A DNA stretch of 6,495 bases, taken from the NCBI GenBank assembly GCA_013360535.1, contig JABWBL010000196.1:1-6495 (forward strand), written 5' to 3'. The stretch comes from Planctomycetaceae bacterium (GTDB lineage Bacteria; Planctomycetota; UBA1135; GCA-002686595). The position numbers were made by a program, and so were the translations under genes. Shown here in pieces: positions 1 through 6,463 of this stretch (position 1 is the first letter of the stretch; each line of letters starts with the position of its first letter). The notes beneath the pieces were generated by a model that did not search any database, was not told the origin of the DNA, and saw only the letters and a program-made list of their open reading frames with translations.

Positions 1-668
1 TGCTCGCGCGTCAGCTCGTCCGGGCGGCCGGCAAGCGAGACGCGGCCTTCCTGGAGGCAATAGACGCGGTCGGCGACCGCGAGCGCCTGCACGATGTCCT
101 GTTCGACCAGCAGGATGCTCGTGCCCTCGGCCCTGATCGCGGGGATCGCGTTGTAGATGTCGCGGATCACGATCGGGGCGAGCCCCAGGCTGATCTCGTC
201 GCAGAGCAGCACGCGCGGATTCGCCATCAGCGCGCGGCCGATCGCGGCCATCTGCTGCTGCCCGCCCGACAGCGACGTGCTCGGCACGCGCCGCCGCTCG
301 GCGAGGATCGGAAACAGGCCGTAGACGCGCGCGAGGTTCCAATAGCCGCCGGGCGCGCGGCCATGGGCGCCGATCAGCAGGTTCTCCTCGACCGTCAGCG
401 AGGGGAACAGCTTGCGGCCCTCGGGCACCAGAGAGATGCCGGGCCGCGCGATGCGCGCCGGCGCCAGGCCGCCGATGGCGGCCCCCTGGAGCCGGACCGC
501 GTCGGGCGGGCAGGGCAAGAGGCCGGTGATCGCCTTGAGGAACGTCGACTTGCCGGCGCCGTTCGCGCCGATGATGGCGACGGTTTCGCCCGCGCCGAGC
601 GCGGCGTCGATGCCGTAGAGTGCCTGGAAGTCGCCGTAGAAGGCGGTGAGGCCGCGCGTCTCCAGCAT
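1..668 (-). CDS. livF: LivF-type ABC transporter ATP-binding protein, C-terminus cut by window edge
   Basis: This is one of the two cytoplasmic ATPases of a branched-chain amino acid (HAAT) family importer, which takes up amino acids or, in some relatives, aromatic acids. 222 codons are visible, and LivF proteins are usually about 235 residues, so only a short tail is missing. Seen in order: Walker A GANGAGKST (residues 34-42), the LivF-typical 'LVPEGRKLFPSLTVEENL' Q-loop region (80-97), signature LSGGQQQ (133-139), Walker B 'VLLCDEISLGLAP' (153-165), and 'ILLVEQ' (185-190), where LivF proteins have Glu-Gln at the switch position. The start ATG (668-666) lies five bases after the livG stop with no clear Shine-Dalgarno, so translation is probably coupled to livG. 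The phrasing 'DEISLGLAPIVIRDIY' resembles Alphaproteobacteria or Betaproteobacteria. The family call is certain; the substrate cannot be told. Confidence 0.95.
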   Translation of the reverse strand, partial: MLETRGLTAFYGDFQALYGIDAALGAGETVAIIGANGAGKSTFLKAITGLLPCPPDAVRLQGAAIGGLAPARIARPGISLVPEGRKLFPSLTVEENLLIGAHGRAPGGYWNLARVYGLFPILAERRRVPSTSLSGGQQQMAAIGRALMANPRVLLCDEISLGLAPIVIRDIYNAIPAIRAEGTSILLVEQDIVQALAVADRVYCLQEGRVSLAGRPDELTRE

Positions 669-673
669 CGCGC

Positions 674-985
674 TCAGGCCGCGATGCCCATGTAGATCTC
701 CTGCACCTCGGGCGAGTTCATCACCGCGCGCGGCTCCCCTTCGGCGATCTTGCGGCCGAAATCGAGCACGATCAACCGGCCGACGACGGCGAGCAGCGCA
801 TGCACGATGTGCTCGATCCAGACGATCGTGATGCCGCCGGCGCGGATACCCCGAATCGTCTCGACGAGGTCGCGGCACTCGCCCTCGGTCAGGCCGCCGG
901 CAATCTCGTCGAGCAGCAGAAGCTCCGGTTCGGTCGCGAGCGCGCGCGCCAGCTCGAGCCGCTTGCGGCCGGCCAGTGGCAAGTG
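674..985 (-). pseudogene. livG: LivG ATPase remnant, C-terminal ~100 residues only
   Basis: This is the C-terminal part of the partner ATPase of LivF. Recognisable sequence starts near 'LPLAGRKRLELARAL', the degenerate signature region of this LivG subfamily (about 980-936 on the plus strand). It continues through Walker B 'LLLLDEIAGGLTE', the switch region 'ITIVWIEHIVHALL' with its His, and the typical ending 'SPEVQEIYMGIAA' before a TGA at 676-674. A full LivG has about 250 residues. The Walker A loop, Q-loop and helical part are absent, because upstream of about 985 the frame stays open but reads as the antisense of a different plus-strand gene. As it stands it could not bind ATP. It is either a true truncation or one half of a chimeric contig. 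The right boundary is approximate to about 20 bases. Confidence 0.85.
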
Positions 986-1010
986 CGAATCGCGACGCTC
1001 GCGGAGTGGT
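980..1010. other. Apparent break point between unrelated sequences
   Basis: To the left, minus-strand LivG homology can be followed up to the Leu-Pro-Leu codons at 982-974 and then stops. To the right, a plus-strand reading frame with strong coding character begins, with no sign of the missing two thirds of livG. No insertion-sequence end, target duplication, tRNA or long repeat is visible at the join. This fits an assembly chimera or an illegitimate recombination site. The exact base cannot be fixed by eye. Confidence 0.6.
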
Positions 1011-1015
1011 CGCTG

Positions 1016-1657
1016 ATGCTCACGCAGCCTTTCGAATTCGGGGAGGAGTGGAGCGGGGCGACGCGCGAGTCCGAGAGTCCACCGGAGTTCCCCGTTCGAA
1101 TCCGCGAGGGCGAGACGACCTGGCTCGAGCTCGACGCGCCGCACGGGCCGCGCTGGACGCTGCACGGCGAGTTCGTCGTCGCGGCGGATCCCAAGGGGGC
1201 GTGGAGCGTGCGTCTGGACGACGAGAGCGTGAAGCGCGACTACGAGCTCAACGAGGACGGCTGGCTCGATGCCGACGGGCGATTCTCGCTCCGGTACTCT
1301 GGTGCAGGGCCGTGGCGCATGACGTTCGCGAGCCTCGACCCGCGCTGGGGCCGGCTCGTGCTCCGAGGATCCATCCGTCCGGAGGGCCCCGAGTTGCGCT
1401 GGCGCGGCGAGCTCCAGTTCGCGCGGCTGAGCGGCCGCTCGCTCGCGGGCAAGCGCGGCTGGGGCTGCGACGGACGGCTCGCGAACGGCCTGCAGTGGAA
1501 CTCGTCCTTCGAGCTGCGCGAGGACTCGACCTTCGAGGACGTCTGGATTCCCGCGGGGCACGTGTGGCTGCGCCACGGACCCGCGAATTCCGCAGCGGCG
1601 GCGACCATCGAGCTCGACCTCGCGCCCGGTGAGCGGCGCGCGATCGAACTCCCCTGA
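1016..1657 (+). CDS. Hypothetical Trp-rich protein, possibly a 5'-truncated gene
   Basis: I do not recognise the family. From the ATG at 1016 the product is 213 residues. A GGAG at 1003-1006 lies nine bases upstream, so this could be a genuine start. However, the frame is open further upstream across the apparent break near 980-1010, and the protein begins without a signal peptide or an obvious domain edge, so it may be the C-terminal end of a longer protein. Twelve tryptophans (residues 12, 36, 47, 63, 83, 100, 111, 129, 149, 161, 177, 184) alternate with short charged and hydrophobic strands such as 'RWTLHGEFVV' and 'GRLVLRGSI', and the end is 'IELDLAPGERRAIELP'. This suggests an all-beta fold, perhaps like carboxypeptidase-regulatory or Ig-like domains of large planctomycete proteins (inference). 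The codon pattern, with a strongly G/C third position, supports real coding. It converges on the lectin-like gene. Confidence 0.65.
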   Translation: MLTQPFEFGEEWSGATRESESPPEFPVRIREGETTWLELDAPHGPRWTLHGEFVVAADPKGAWSVRLDDESVKRDYELNEDGWLDADGRFSLRYSGAGPWRMTFASLDPRWGRLVLRGSIRPEGPELRWRGELQFARLSGRSLAGKRGWGCDGRLANGLQWNSSFELREDSTFEDVWIPAGHVWLRHGPANSAAAATIELDLAPGERRAIELP

Positions 1658-1686
1658 CCGGCCCGGCGGTGCTCGCCCGAGACGAA

Positions 1687-1713
1687 CCCGGGCAGCCCGT
1701 CGGACTGCCCGGG
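1687..1713. terminator. Hairpin between convergent genes, probable bidirectional terminator
   Basis: A perfect 9-base inverted repeat, CCCGGGCAG (1687-1695) and CTGCCCGGG (1705-1713), encloses a 9-base centre that can itself pair partly (CC with GG around GTC). It lies 30 bases after the plus-strand stop and 31 bases before the end of the minus-strand lectin-like gene, the expected place for a shared terminator. No run of T follows on either strand, so a classical intrinsic terminator is not shown; it may instead block or stabilise 3' ends. Confidence 0.55.
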
Positions 1714-1744
1714 GATGTTCGCTCGCGCGCGTCGACGGAACGTC

Positions 1745-2962
1745 CTACGGCAGGTACGTCAGCGTCAGCGCGTTGGAGAGGTTGGTCGACTTCGCGGCCG
1801 GCGGGTCGCGGTACCACGCCTGCAGGTGCGCGGTTTCGCCGGCGAGCCAGGGCTGGCCGAGGGAGCCGGGGGTGGTGGCCTGGAAGTTGGTCCAGTCGAG
1901 CGTGAAGGAGCCGTCGCAGGAGCCGATGGTGCCGTTGGAGAACTGGGCGAGCGAGCGTTGGGTGGGGAGCTTGACGCACAGGAAGCTAGTGCTCGTCGTG
2001 GCCCACGGCTGGATCAGCTGGTCGAGGCCGTAGAAGATCACGCCGAACTTCTGGCCCTCGACGCCGGAGACGTTGACGATGCAGGGCGTCGAGAGCGAGG
2101 CGCTCGGGTTGGCGGCGGCGCTCATCAGCGCGGTGCAGCCGGCGGTGGAGGTGCCGGCGGTGCAGTAGGTGGTCGGGGCGACGCCGCCGGAGGAGAAGCT
2201 CCACGAGAGCACGTCGTTGTTCTCCCAGGCGCCGCCGGTGGCCGACGTGACGCCGACGTAGAGCGACGTGCCGTTGATGAGGTTGAGCCCGCCCGAGGAG
2301 GTCCCGTTGGGCCACACGCCGCCCGTGCTGAAGCGGAAGGCGGTGTTGAACAGCGGGTTGCCGTCGTAGGTGACCGAGAGCGTGCCGGGCACGTAGTCGA
2401 TCGCGATCGAGTGCACGAGTCCGTTGGTGAAGTCGACCGGCGGCGTCGCCCAGCCGATCGAGAAGCTCTCGCGCGCATCGTTGGCGAGCGTGCCGTTGGA
2501 GTGCCACGAGAAGTCGTTGCCCGTGACGTCGAAGAACGGCGTGCCGGCGTCGTAGGTGTCGATCTCGAGCGCGAGCGAGTTGGTGATGCCGACGCCGGCG
2601 GGCTGGGCCGGGTTGTCGGCGTACCCGATGCAGCTGCCGGCCGTCGCGCTGCCGAGCGCGGCCGTGCCACGCGGGTCGTTCTGGAACAGGATCGCGAGGC
2701 CGTCGGCACCGCTCGCCGACTGCGACGTGAACTGGAACGTCATCTCCATGTGGAAGCCGTTGGCGACCTGCAGCGGCTGCGAGTACCAGACCGAGCCGCG
2801 CTGGTTGCCGGCCGCGGGCGTGACGCGCAGGATCCCGCCGACCGCGGCGGCGTTCGCGTTCATGACGAGGCCCGTGGTCGAGTTGAAGTTGGGGTAGTTG
2901 AAGCTCTGCGCGAGCGCGGGAGCCGCGAGCGTCGAGAGCGCGATGAGGGTCGAAAGGCGCAT
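1745..2962 (-). CDS. Secreted L-type lectin-like protein with planctomycete-type C-terminal module
   Basis: A 405-residue protein that is probably exported and binds carbohydrate. Residues 1-18 (MRLSTLIALSTLAAPALA) form a signal peptide with an Ala-Leu-Ala cleavage site before Gln19. Residues about 20-258 look like a legume/L-type lectin beta-sandwich: 'GADGLAILFQND' (85-96), 'NSLALEIDTYDAG' (128-140), His154 in 'SWHSNG', and 'HSIAIDYVPGTLSVTYDG' (184-201). Asp87, Glu133, Asp135 and His154 sit where the metal-site residues of this fold are expected. Residues about 265-405 form a Cys-containing module (Cys267, 276, 294, 329, 349) ending in 'WYRDP' and 'LSNALTLTYLP'. I associate it with the C-termini of many Planctomycetota secreted proteins. 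The start at 2962 is chosen because of the signal peptide and the GAGG eight bases upstream; the frame is open further upstream but there overlaps the hcrB-like gene. The gene follows the hydroxylase genes by 103 bases without an obvious terminator, so read-through is possible, but a functional link is not apparent. Confidence 0.88.
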   Translation of the reverse strand: MRLSTLIALSTLAAPALAQSFNYPNFNSTTGLVMNANAAAVGGILRVTPAAGNQRGSVWYSQPLQVANGFHMEMTFQFTSQSASGADGLAILFQNDPRGTAALGSATAGSCIGYADNPAQPAGVGITNSLALEIDTYDAGTPFFDVTGNDFSWHSNGTLANDARESFSIGWATPPVDFTNGLVHSIAIDYVPGTLSVTYDGNPLFNTAFRFSTGGVWPNGTSSGGLNLINGTSLYVGVTSATGGAWENNDVLSWSFSSGGVAPTTYCTAGTSTAGCTALMSAAANPSASLSTPCIVNVSGVEGQKFGVIFYGLDQLIQPWATTSTSFLCVKLPTQRSLAQFSNGTIGSCDGSFTLDWTNFQATTPGSLGQPWLAGETAHLQAWYRDPPAAKSTNLSNALTLTYLP

Positions 2963-2968
2963 GGGTAG

Positions 2969-2981
2969 TTCCTCGGAGGAA
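2969..2981 (-). promoter_or_regulatory. Ribosome binding site of the lectin-like gene within a small palindrome
   Basis: On the minus strand GAGGAA (plus 2974-2969) precedes the ATG at 2962. The GAGG core is eight bases from the start codon, which supports this start over open codons further upstream. The site is one arm of a 13-base inverted repeat (TTCCTC, one base, GAGGAA). The one-base centre is too tight for a simple hairpin. Confidence 0.6.
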
Positions 2982-3065
2982 TGGAGGCATGAGTGTGCCG
3001 CATCGCGCCCAACTCCGCGACCCCACAGCGGCCGCGGACGCGCTCTCCGACGGAACTCTTGCGCG

Positions 3066-4085
3066 CTAGACGTGGTGGACGGGGCCTTCACGGCGTGCGG
3101 CGGCCTGAAGGGTGCGGCGCACGTAGACGGGCACCATCTCGCGGCGGTAGTCGGCGTCGCCCGGAATGTTCGGCAGGGGCTTGCACTGCTTGTGCGCGAG
3201 CGCCCCGACCGCTTCCACGGCCGCGTCGAAGGCCGCCGTGCCGGGTTTCGTGCCTGCGAGCGCCTCCGCGACCTTCGTGATGCGCTTGGGCTGTGCCGCG
3301 AGGGCCGTGACGACGACGTCGGCCTGCGCGACGGCGCCCTGCGCGTCGAGCTCGAGCCGCACTGCGACTCCAAGCAGCGGGAAGTCGATGCTGCCGCGGT
3401 CGCGCAGCTTGCCGTAGGCGCCGCGATGGCCCGCGCCCGTCGCCGGGACGCGGATCCTGGTCACGAGCTCATCGCGCGCGACTTGCTTGTTGTAGATGCC
3501 GTCGGCGACCCAGAAGTCGTCGATCGCGAGCGCGCGCCTTCCGCTCGCGGCCGCGACGTCGAGCGAGGCTCCGAGCGTCATCAGCGCCGGCGCGCTGTCG
3601 TTCGACGCCGCCGCGACGCAGTTCTTGCCGCCCTTGACGACATGGCACACGGCGCCGTCCTTCTTCATGCAGAAGCCCAGGGCCTGCCGCCAGAAGTAGG
3701 TCTGGTTGTACCACTGGCAGCGCGTGTCGAGCATCACGTTGCCGCCGAGCGTTCCCATCGAACGCAACTGCGGTCCCGCGATCAGCGAACAGGCCTGCGC
3801 GAGCGCCGGCGCCTGCGAGCGGACAAGCTCGCTCTCGGCCACCTCCGCGAGCGGCGTCATCGCGCCGAGGCTGAGCGAACCGTCGCTTTCGCGCCGGATT
3901 CCGCGCAGTTCCGCGATCGCGGCGAGCGACACCACACGCGGCGGCGTGAACAGCTCGTGCTTCAGGTTGGGCACGAGGTCGGTGCCACCGGCGACGACGA
4001 GCGCCCCGGGGCATTCGGCGAGCGCGCGCACGGCCTCGTCGACGGTGCTGGGCTGGACCAGCTCGAACTGCGGCATTCGCAGCAT
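3066..4085 (-). CDS. hcrB: FAD and [4Fe-4S] subunit of 4-hydroxybenzoyl-CoA reductase-type enzyme
   Basis: A 339-residue medium subunit of a xanthine dehydrogenase family enzyme, cytoplasmic, passing electrons through FAD. The FAD-binding motifs are 'VVAGGTDLVPNL' (30-41) and 'GTLGGNV' (111-117); the C-terminal CO dehydrogenase flavoprotein domain covers about 220-325. The special feature is an insertion after 'GGNVMLDTR' with Cys123, Cys139, Cys147 and Cys156 (spacings of 15, 7 and 8 residues). As I recall, this equals the ligand pattern (C122, C138, C146, C155) of the extra [4Fe-4S] cluster in Thauera aromatica HcrB, where it reverses the usual electron flow and lets the enzyme reduce 4-hydroxybenzoyl-CoA to benzoyl-CoA. 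Periplasmic aldehyde oxidoreductase PaoB also carries a [4Fe-4S] cluster, so another substrate is possible. The start at 4085 is preferred over Met4 because AAGGAG lies ten bases upstream. It begins two bases after the large-subunit stop. Confidence 0.8.
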   Translation of the reverse strand: MLRMPQFELVQPSTVDEAVRALAECPGALVVAGGTDLVPNLKHELFTPPRVVSLAAIAELRGIRRESDGSLSLGAMTPLAEVAESELVRSQAPALAQACSLIAGPQLRSMGTLGGNVMLDTRCQWYNQTYFWRQALGFCMKKDGAVCHVVKGGKNCVAAASNDSAPALMTLGASLDVAAASGRRALAIDDFWVADGIYNKQVARDELVTRIRVPATGAGHRGAYGKLRDRGSIDFPLLGVAVRLELDAQGAVAQADVVVTALAAQPKRITKVAEALAGTKPGTAAFDAAVEAVGALAHKQCKPLPNIPGDADYRREMVPVYVRRTLQAAARREGPVHHV

Positions 4086-4087
4086 GG

Positions 4088-6463
4088 TCAGCGCACTCCT
4101 TGCGGCACGCCCGCGGCGGCACGTTTCTCGCGCAGCGCGGCGAGGACCTTGGCGGGCGTGAACGGCAGGTGCTTGAGGCGAATCCCGACCGCGTCGTACA
4201 CCGCGTTCGAGAGCGCGGGCAGCGACGGGTGCAGCGGACCTTCGCCCGCTTCCTTCGCGCCGTAGGGCCCCTCGGGGTCGATCGACTCGACGATGCGCGC
4301 GTGGAAGTCCGGCGTGTCGACGCTGGTCGGCAAGCGGTAGTCGAGCAGCGACGGCCCGCGGTGCAGGCCAAAACGGTTGACGTCGTGCTCCTCGAAGAGC
4401 GCCTCCGCGAGCCCCATGTAGGCCGAACCTTCCATCTGGCCCGCGACGATCATCGGGTTGAGCGCGCGCCCGCAGTCGTGCGCGACCCACACGTCGTGCA
4501 CCGTGATGCGGCCGGTCTCGACATCGACCGACGCGTCGACGACGTGCGCTGTGAACGAGTACGCCGGCGACGCGCCGATCGTGCCGCCGCGGTAGTCGCC
4601 GCCGAGCTTGGGCGTGTTGTAGGAACCGGTGCTGCCGAGCGTGTCGAACTTCGTCTCGGCGAGCTGGAATGCCTCGACCGAGGTCATCGAGCGCGCGGTG
4701 TCCTCGAGGTCGATCGCGAGCCCCTCGATCAGCCGCACGCGCGCCGGTGCGCACTCCCACTTCTCCGCGACCGCCGCGACGATCTTCTCGCGCAGCTTGC
4801 GCGCCGCGTCGATGGTCGCGTTGCCGACCATGAACGTGACGCGGCTCGAGTACGCGCCGAGGTCGACCGGGCACAGGTCCGTGTCGGCGGCGACGACGCG
4901 CACGCGCTCGACGGGAAGGCCGAGCTCCTCCGCGACGATGTAGGCGCACATCGAGTTCGAGCCCTGGCCGATGTCGTTGCCGCCGGTGAACACCGTGACG
5001 AGTCCCGAACGGTCGACCTTGAGCTGCACGCCGGCCTGCGGCATGTCGTTGGGGTAGACGGGATAGTTCGTGCCCGAGATGTACATCGAGCCCGCGACGC
5101 CGAGGCCCCTGCCGAAACCGAGCTTGCCGCGCCGCTGCTTCCAGCCGCTCGCGCTCTCGACCTCGTCGAGGCACTGCAGGAAGCCGTTGGACGTCACGCG
5201 CTGGCCGTTGACGGTGCGCGTGAAGTCGCCTTGGAAGTTGCGTCGGCGGATCTCGATCGGATCGAGGCCGAGCTTCTCCGCGAGCTGGTCGAGCTGCACC
5301 TCGAAGGCGAAGCGCGGCTGCACCGAGCCGTGGCCACGCTTGGGACCGCAAGGCGGCTTGTTCGTGAAGACGCGCGTCGAGTCGAAGCGGTACGTGGGGA
5401 AGTGGTACGGCCCGGTGAGCAGCTGGCCCGAGTAGTAGGTCGTGACGAGGCCGAACGAGCTGTACGAACCGCCGTCGATCAGGATCTTCGCGTCGACGCC
5501 GACGAGCTTGCCGTCCTTCGTCACGCCGCTGCGATAGTGCAGGTGCATCGGGTGGCGGCCGCGGTGCGCGTAGAACACTTCCTCGCGCGTCCACAGCATC
5601 TTCACCGGCCGTCCGGTGACCATCGCGAGCTTCGAAACGCAGAACTCGAGGCTGAACGGGTCCGACTTGCCGCCGAAGGCGCCACCGAGGCACGGCTGGA
5701 TCACGCGAATGCGGTGCGCCGGCAGCTCGAGCACGCGCGCGAGCGCACGATGGACGTAGTGCGTGATCTGCGTCGCCGACCACAGCGTGAGCACACCGTC
5801 AGCGGAATACGTCGCGACCGCGCAGTGCGGCTCGATCGGCGCGTGCGTCGAGCCGTGGAAGAAGTAGTCGTCCTCGACGACGACTTCTGCGCCCGCGAGC
5901 GCGTCCTCGACCTTGCCGAACTCGAGCTGCACGCTCTTCGAGATGTTGCCGCTCTTCTTGTCCTCGTGGATCTGCGGCTCGCCACGCTGCAACGACTCGA
6001 ACGGATCGAGGAAGGCGTGCAGGAGCTCGTACTCGACCTCGATCAGCTTGAGCGCCGCGTTGGCCGTGTCCTCGTCGACCGCCGCGACCGCCGCGACCGG
6101 ATCGCCGATGAACCGCACCTTGTCGACCGCGAGTGCGTTCTCGTCAGGCGTCCACGGGATCACGCCGTACTTGATCGGCATCGAGTCGCCGGTGAGCACC
6201 GCATGCACGCCCTTGAGCGCGCGCGCCTTCGACGTGTCGATGCGCACGATGCGCGCGTGCGCGTGCGGGCTGCGCAGCGTCTTGGCGTGCAGGATCCCGG
6301 GGAACGTCAGGTCGTCGGTGTACACCGCGGCGCCGGTGGCCTTCGCGATGCCGTCGACCTTCGGGCGCGGCTTGCCAACGACCTTGAAGTCGGCATTCGT
6401 GCGAGCACCCGGTTCCGCCTCGCCCCAGGGCGCGCCCGGACCGTGTTGGTCGCGCGCGCTCAT
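4088..6463 (-). CDS. hcrA: Molybdopterin-binding large subunit, 4-hydroxybenzoyl-CoA reductase type
   Basis: A 791-residue catalytic subunit of the xanthine dehydrogenase / aldehyde oxidase family, carrying the molybdenum cofactor. The small N-terminal a/b hammerhead domain covers about 28-150, opening with 'KVVGKPRPKVDGIAKATG'. The molybdopterin domains follow: 'LGGAFGGKSDPF' (259-270), 'CGPKRGHGSVQPRFAFE' (372-388) with the RGxG loop, 'GGNDIGQGSNS' (494-504), 'GAYSSRVTFMVGNA' (536-549), and 'GAKEAGEG' (735-742), in which Glu741 corresponds to the catalytic glutamate of xanthine dehydrogenase. There is no Cys-Ser-Phe-Arg active-site loop, so it is not a form I CO dehydrogenase. The assignment to the 4-hydroxybenzoyl-CoA reductase branch rests mostly on the [4Fe-4S]-type FAD subunit encoded directly downstream. 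The start at 6463 is chosen because AAGGA lies nine bases upstream and the ATG overlaps an upstream stop (ATGA). A further in-frame Met at 6490 lacks visible support. The first ~24 residues are a poorly conserved, polar lead. Confidence 0.85.
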   Translation of the reverse strand: MSARDQHGPGAPWGEAEPGARTNADFKVVGKPRPKVDGIAKATGAAVYTDDLTFPGILHAKTLRSPHAHARIVRIDTSKARALKGVHAVLTGDSMPIKYGVIPWTPDENALAVDKVRFIGDPVAAVAAVDEDTANAALKLIEVEYELLHAFLDPFESLQRGEPQIHEDKKSGNISKSVQLEFGKVEDALAGAEVVVEDDYFFHGSTHAPIEPHCAVATYSADGVLTLWSATQITHYVHRALARVLELPAHRIRVIQPCLGGAFGGKSDPFSLEFCVSKLAMVTGRPVKMLWTREEVFYAHRGRHPMHLHYRSGVTKDGKLVGVDAKILIDGGSYSSFGLVTTYYSGQLLTGPYHFPTYRFDSTRVFTNKPPCGPKRGHGSVQPRFAFEVQLDQLAEKLGLDPIEIRRRNFQGDFTRTVNGQRVTSNGFLQCLDEVESASGWKQRRGKLGFGRGLGVAGSMYISGTNYPVYPNDMPQAGVQLKVDRSGLVTVFTGGNDIGQGSNSMCAYIVAEELGLPVERVRVVAADTDLCPVDLGAYSSRVTFMVGNATIDAARKLREKIVAAVAEKWECAPARVRLIEGLAIDLEDTARSMTSVEAFQLAETKFDTLGSTGSYNTPKLGGDYRGGTIGASPAYSFTAHVVDASVDVETGRITVHDVWVAHDCGRALNPMIVAGQMEGSAYMGLAEALFEEHDVNRFGLHRGPSLLDYRLPTSVDTPDFHARIVESIDPEGPYGAKEAGEGPLHPSLPALSNAVYDAVGIRLKHLPFTPAKVLAALREKRAAAGVPQGVR
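4096..4101 (-). promoter_or_regulatory. Ribosome binding site of hcrB inside the end of hcrA
   Basis: AAGGAG on the minus strand lies within the last codons of the upstream large-subunit gene, ten bases before the ATG at 4085. It decides the start in favour of the first of two close Met codons (4085 rather than 4076) and implies translation coupled to the upstream gene. Confidence 0.7.

Noticed and set aside
1715..2968. Long plus-strand open frame (417 codons) opposite the lectin-like gene
   Set aside because: Its translation is low-complexity Arg/Gly/Val/Glu sequence, typical of antisense reading in GC-rich genes, and the opposite strand holds a convincing signal peptide and domains.
3000..3066. 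Possible terminator after hcrB
   Set aside because: Only a weak 5-base GCGC-type stem with a long loop and an 8-base GCGGCCGC palindrome are seen; neither is followed by T residues, and such matches are common at this GC content.
2898..4265. Long plus-strand open frame (455 codons) opposite hcrB
   Set aside because: It lies antisense to a protein with clear FAD and iron-sulfur motifs and has an Arg- and Ala-rich composition with no recognisable domain.
4086..5783. Open frame upstream of and continuous with hcrB, which would make a 905-residue protein
   Set aside because: The extension is the out-of-frame reading of hcrA, rich in Arg and Pro. A good ribosome binding site and family length place the real start at 4085.
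6076..6101. Short tandem repeat of a 9-base unit (CGACCGCCG)
   Set aside because: It encodes the repeated Val-Ala-Ala in the normal 'DPVAAVAAVDED' stretch of the large subunit, so it is a by-product of protein sequence and codon choice.
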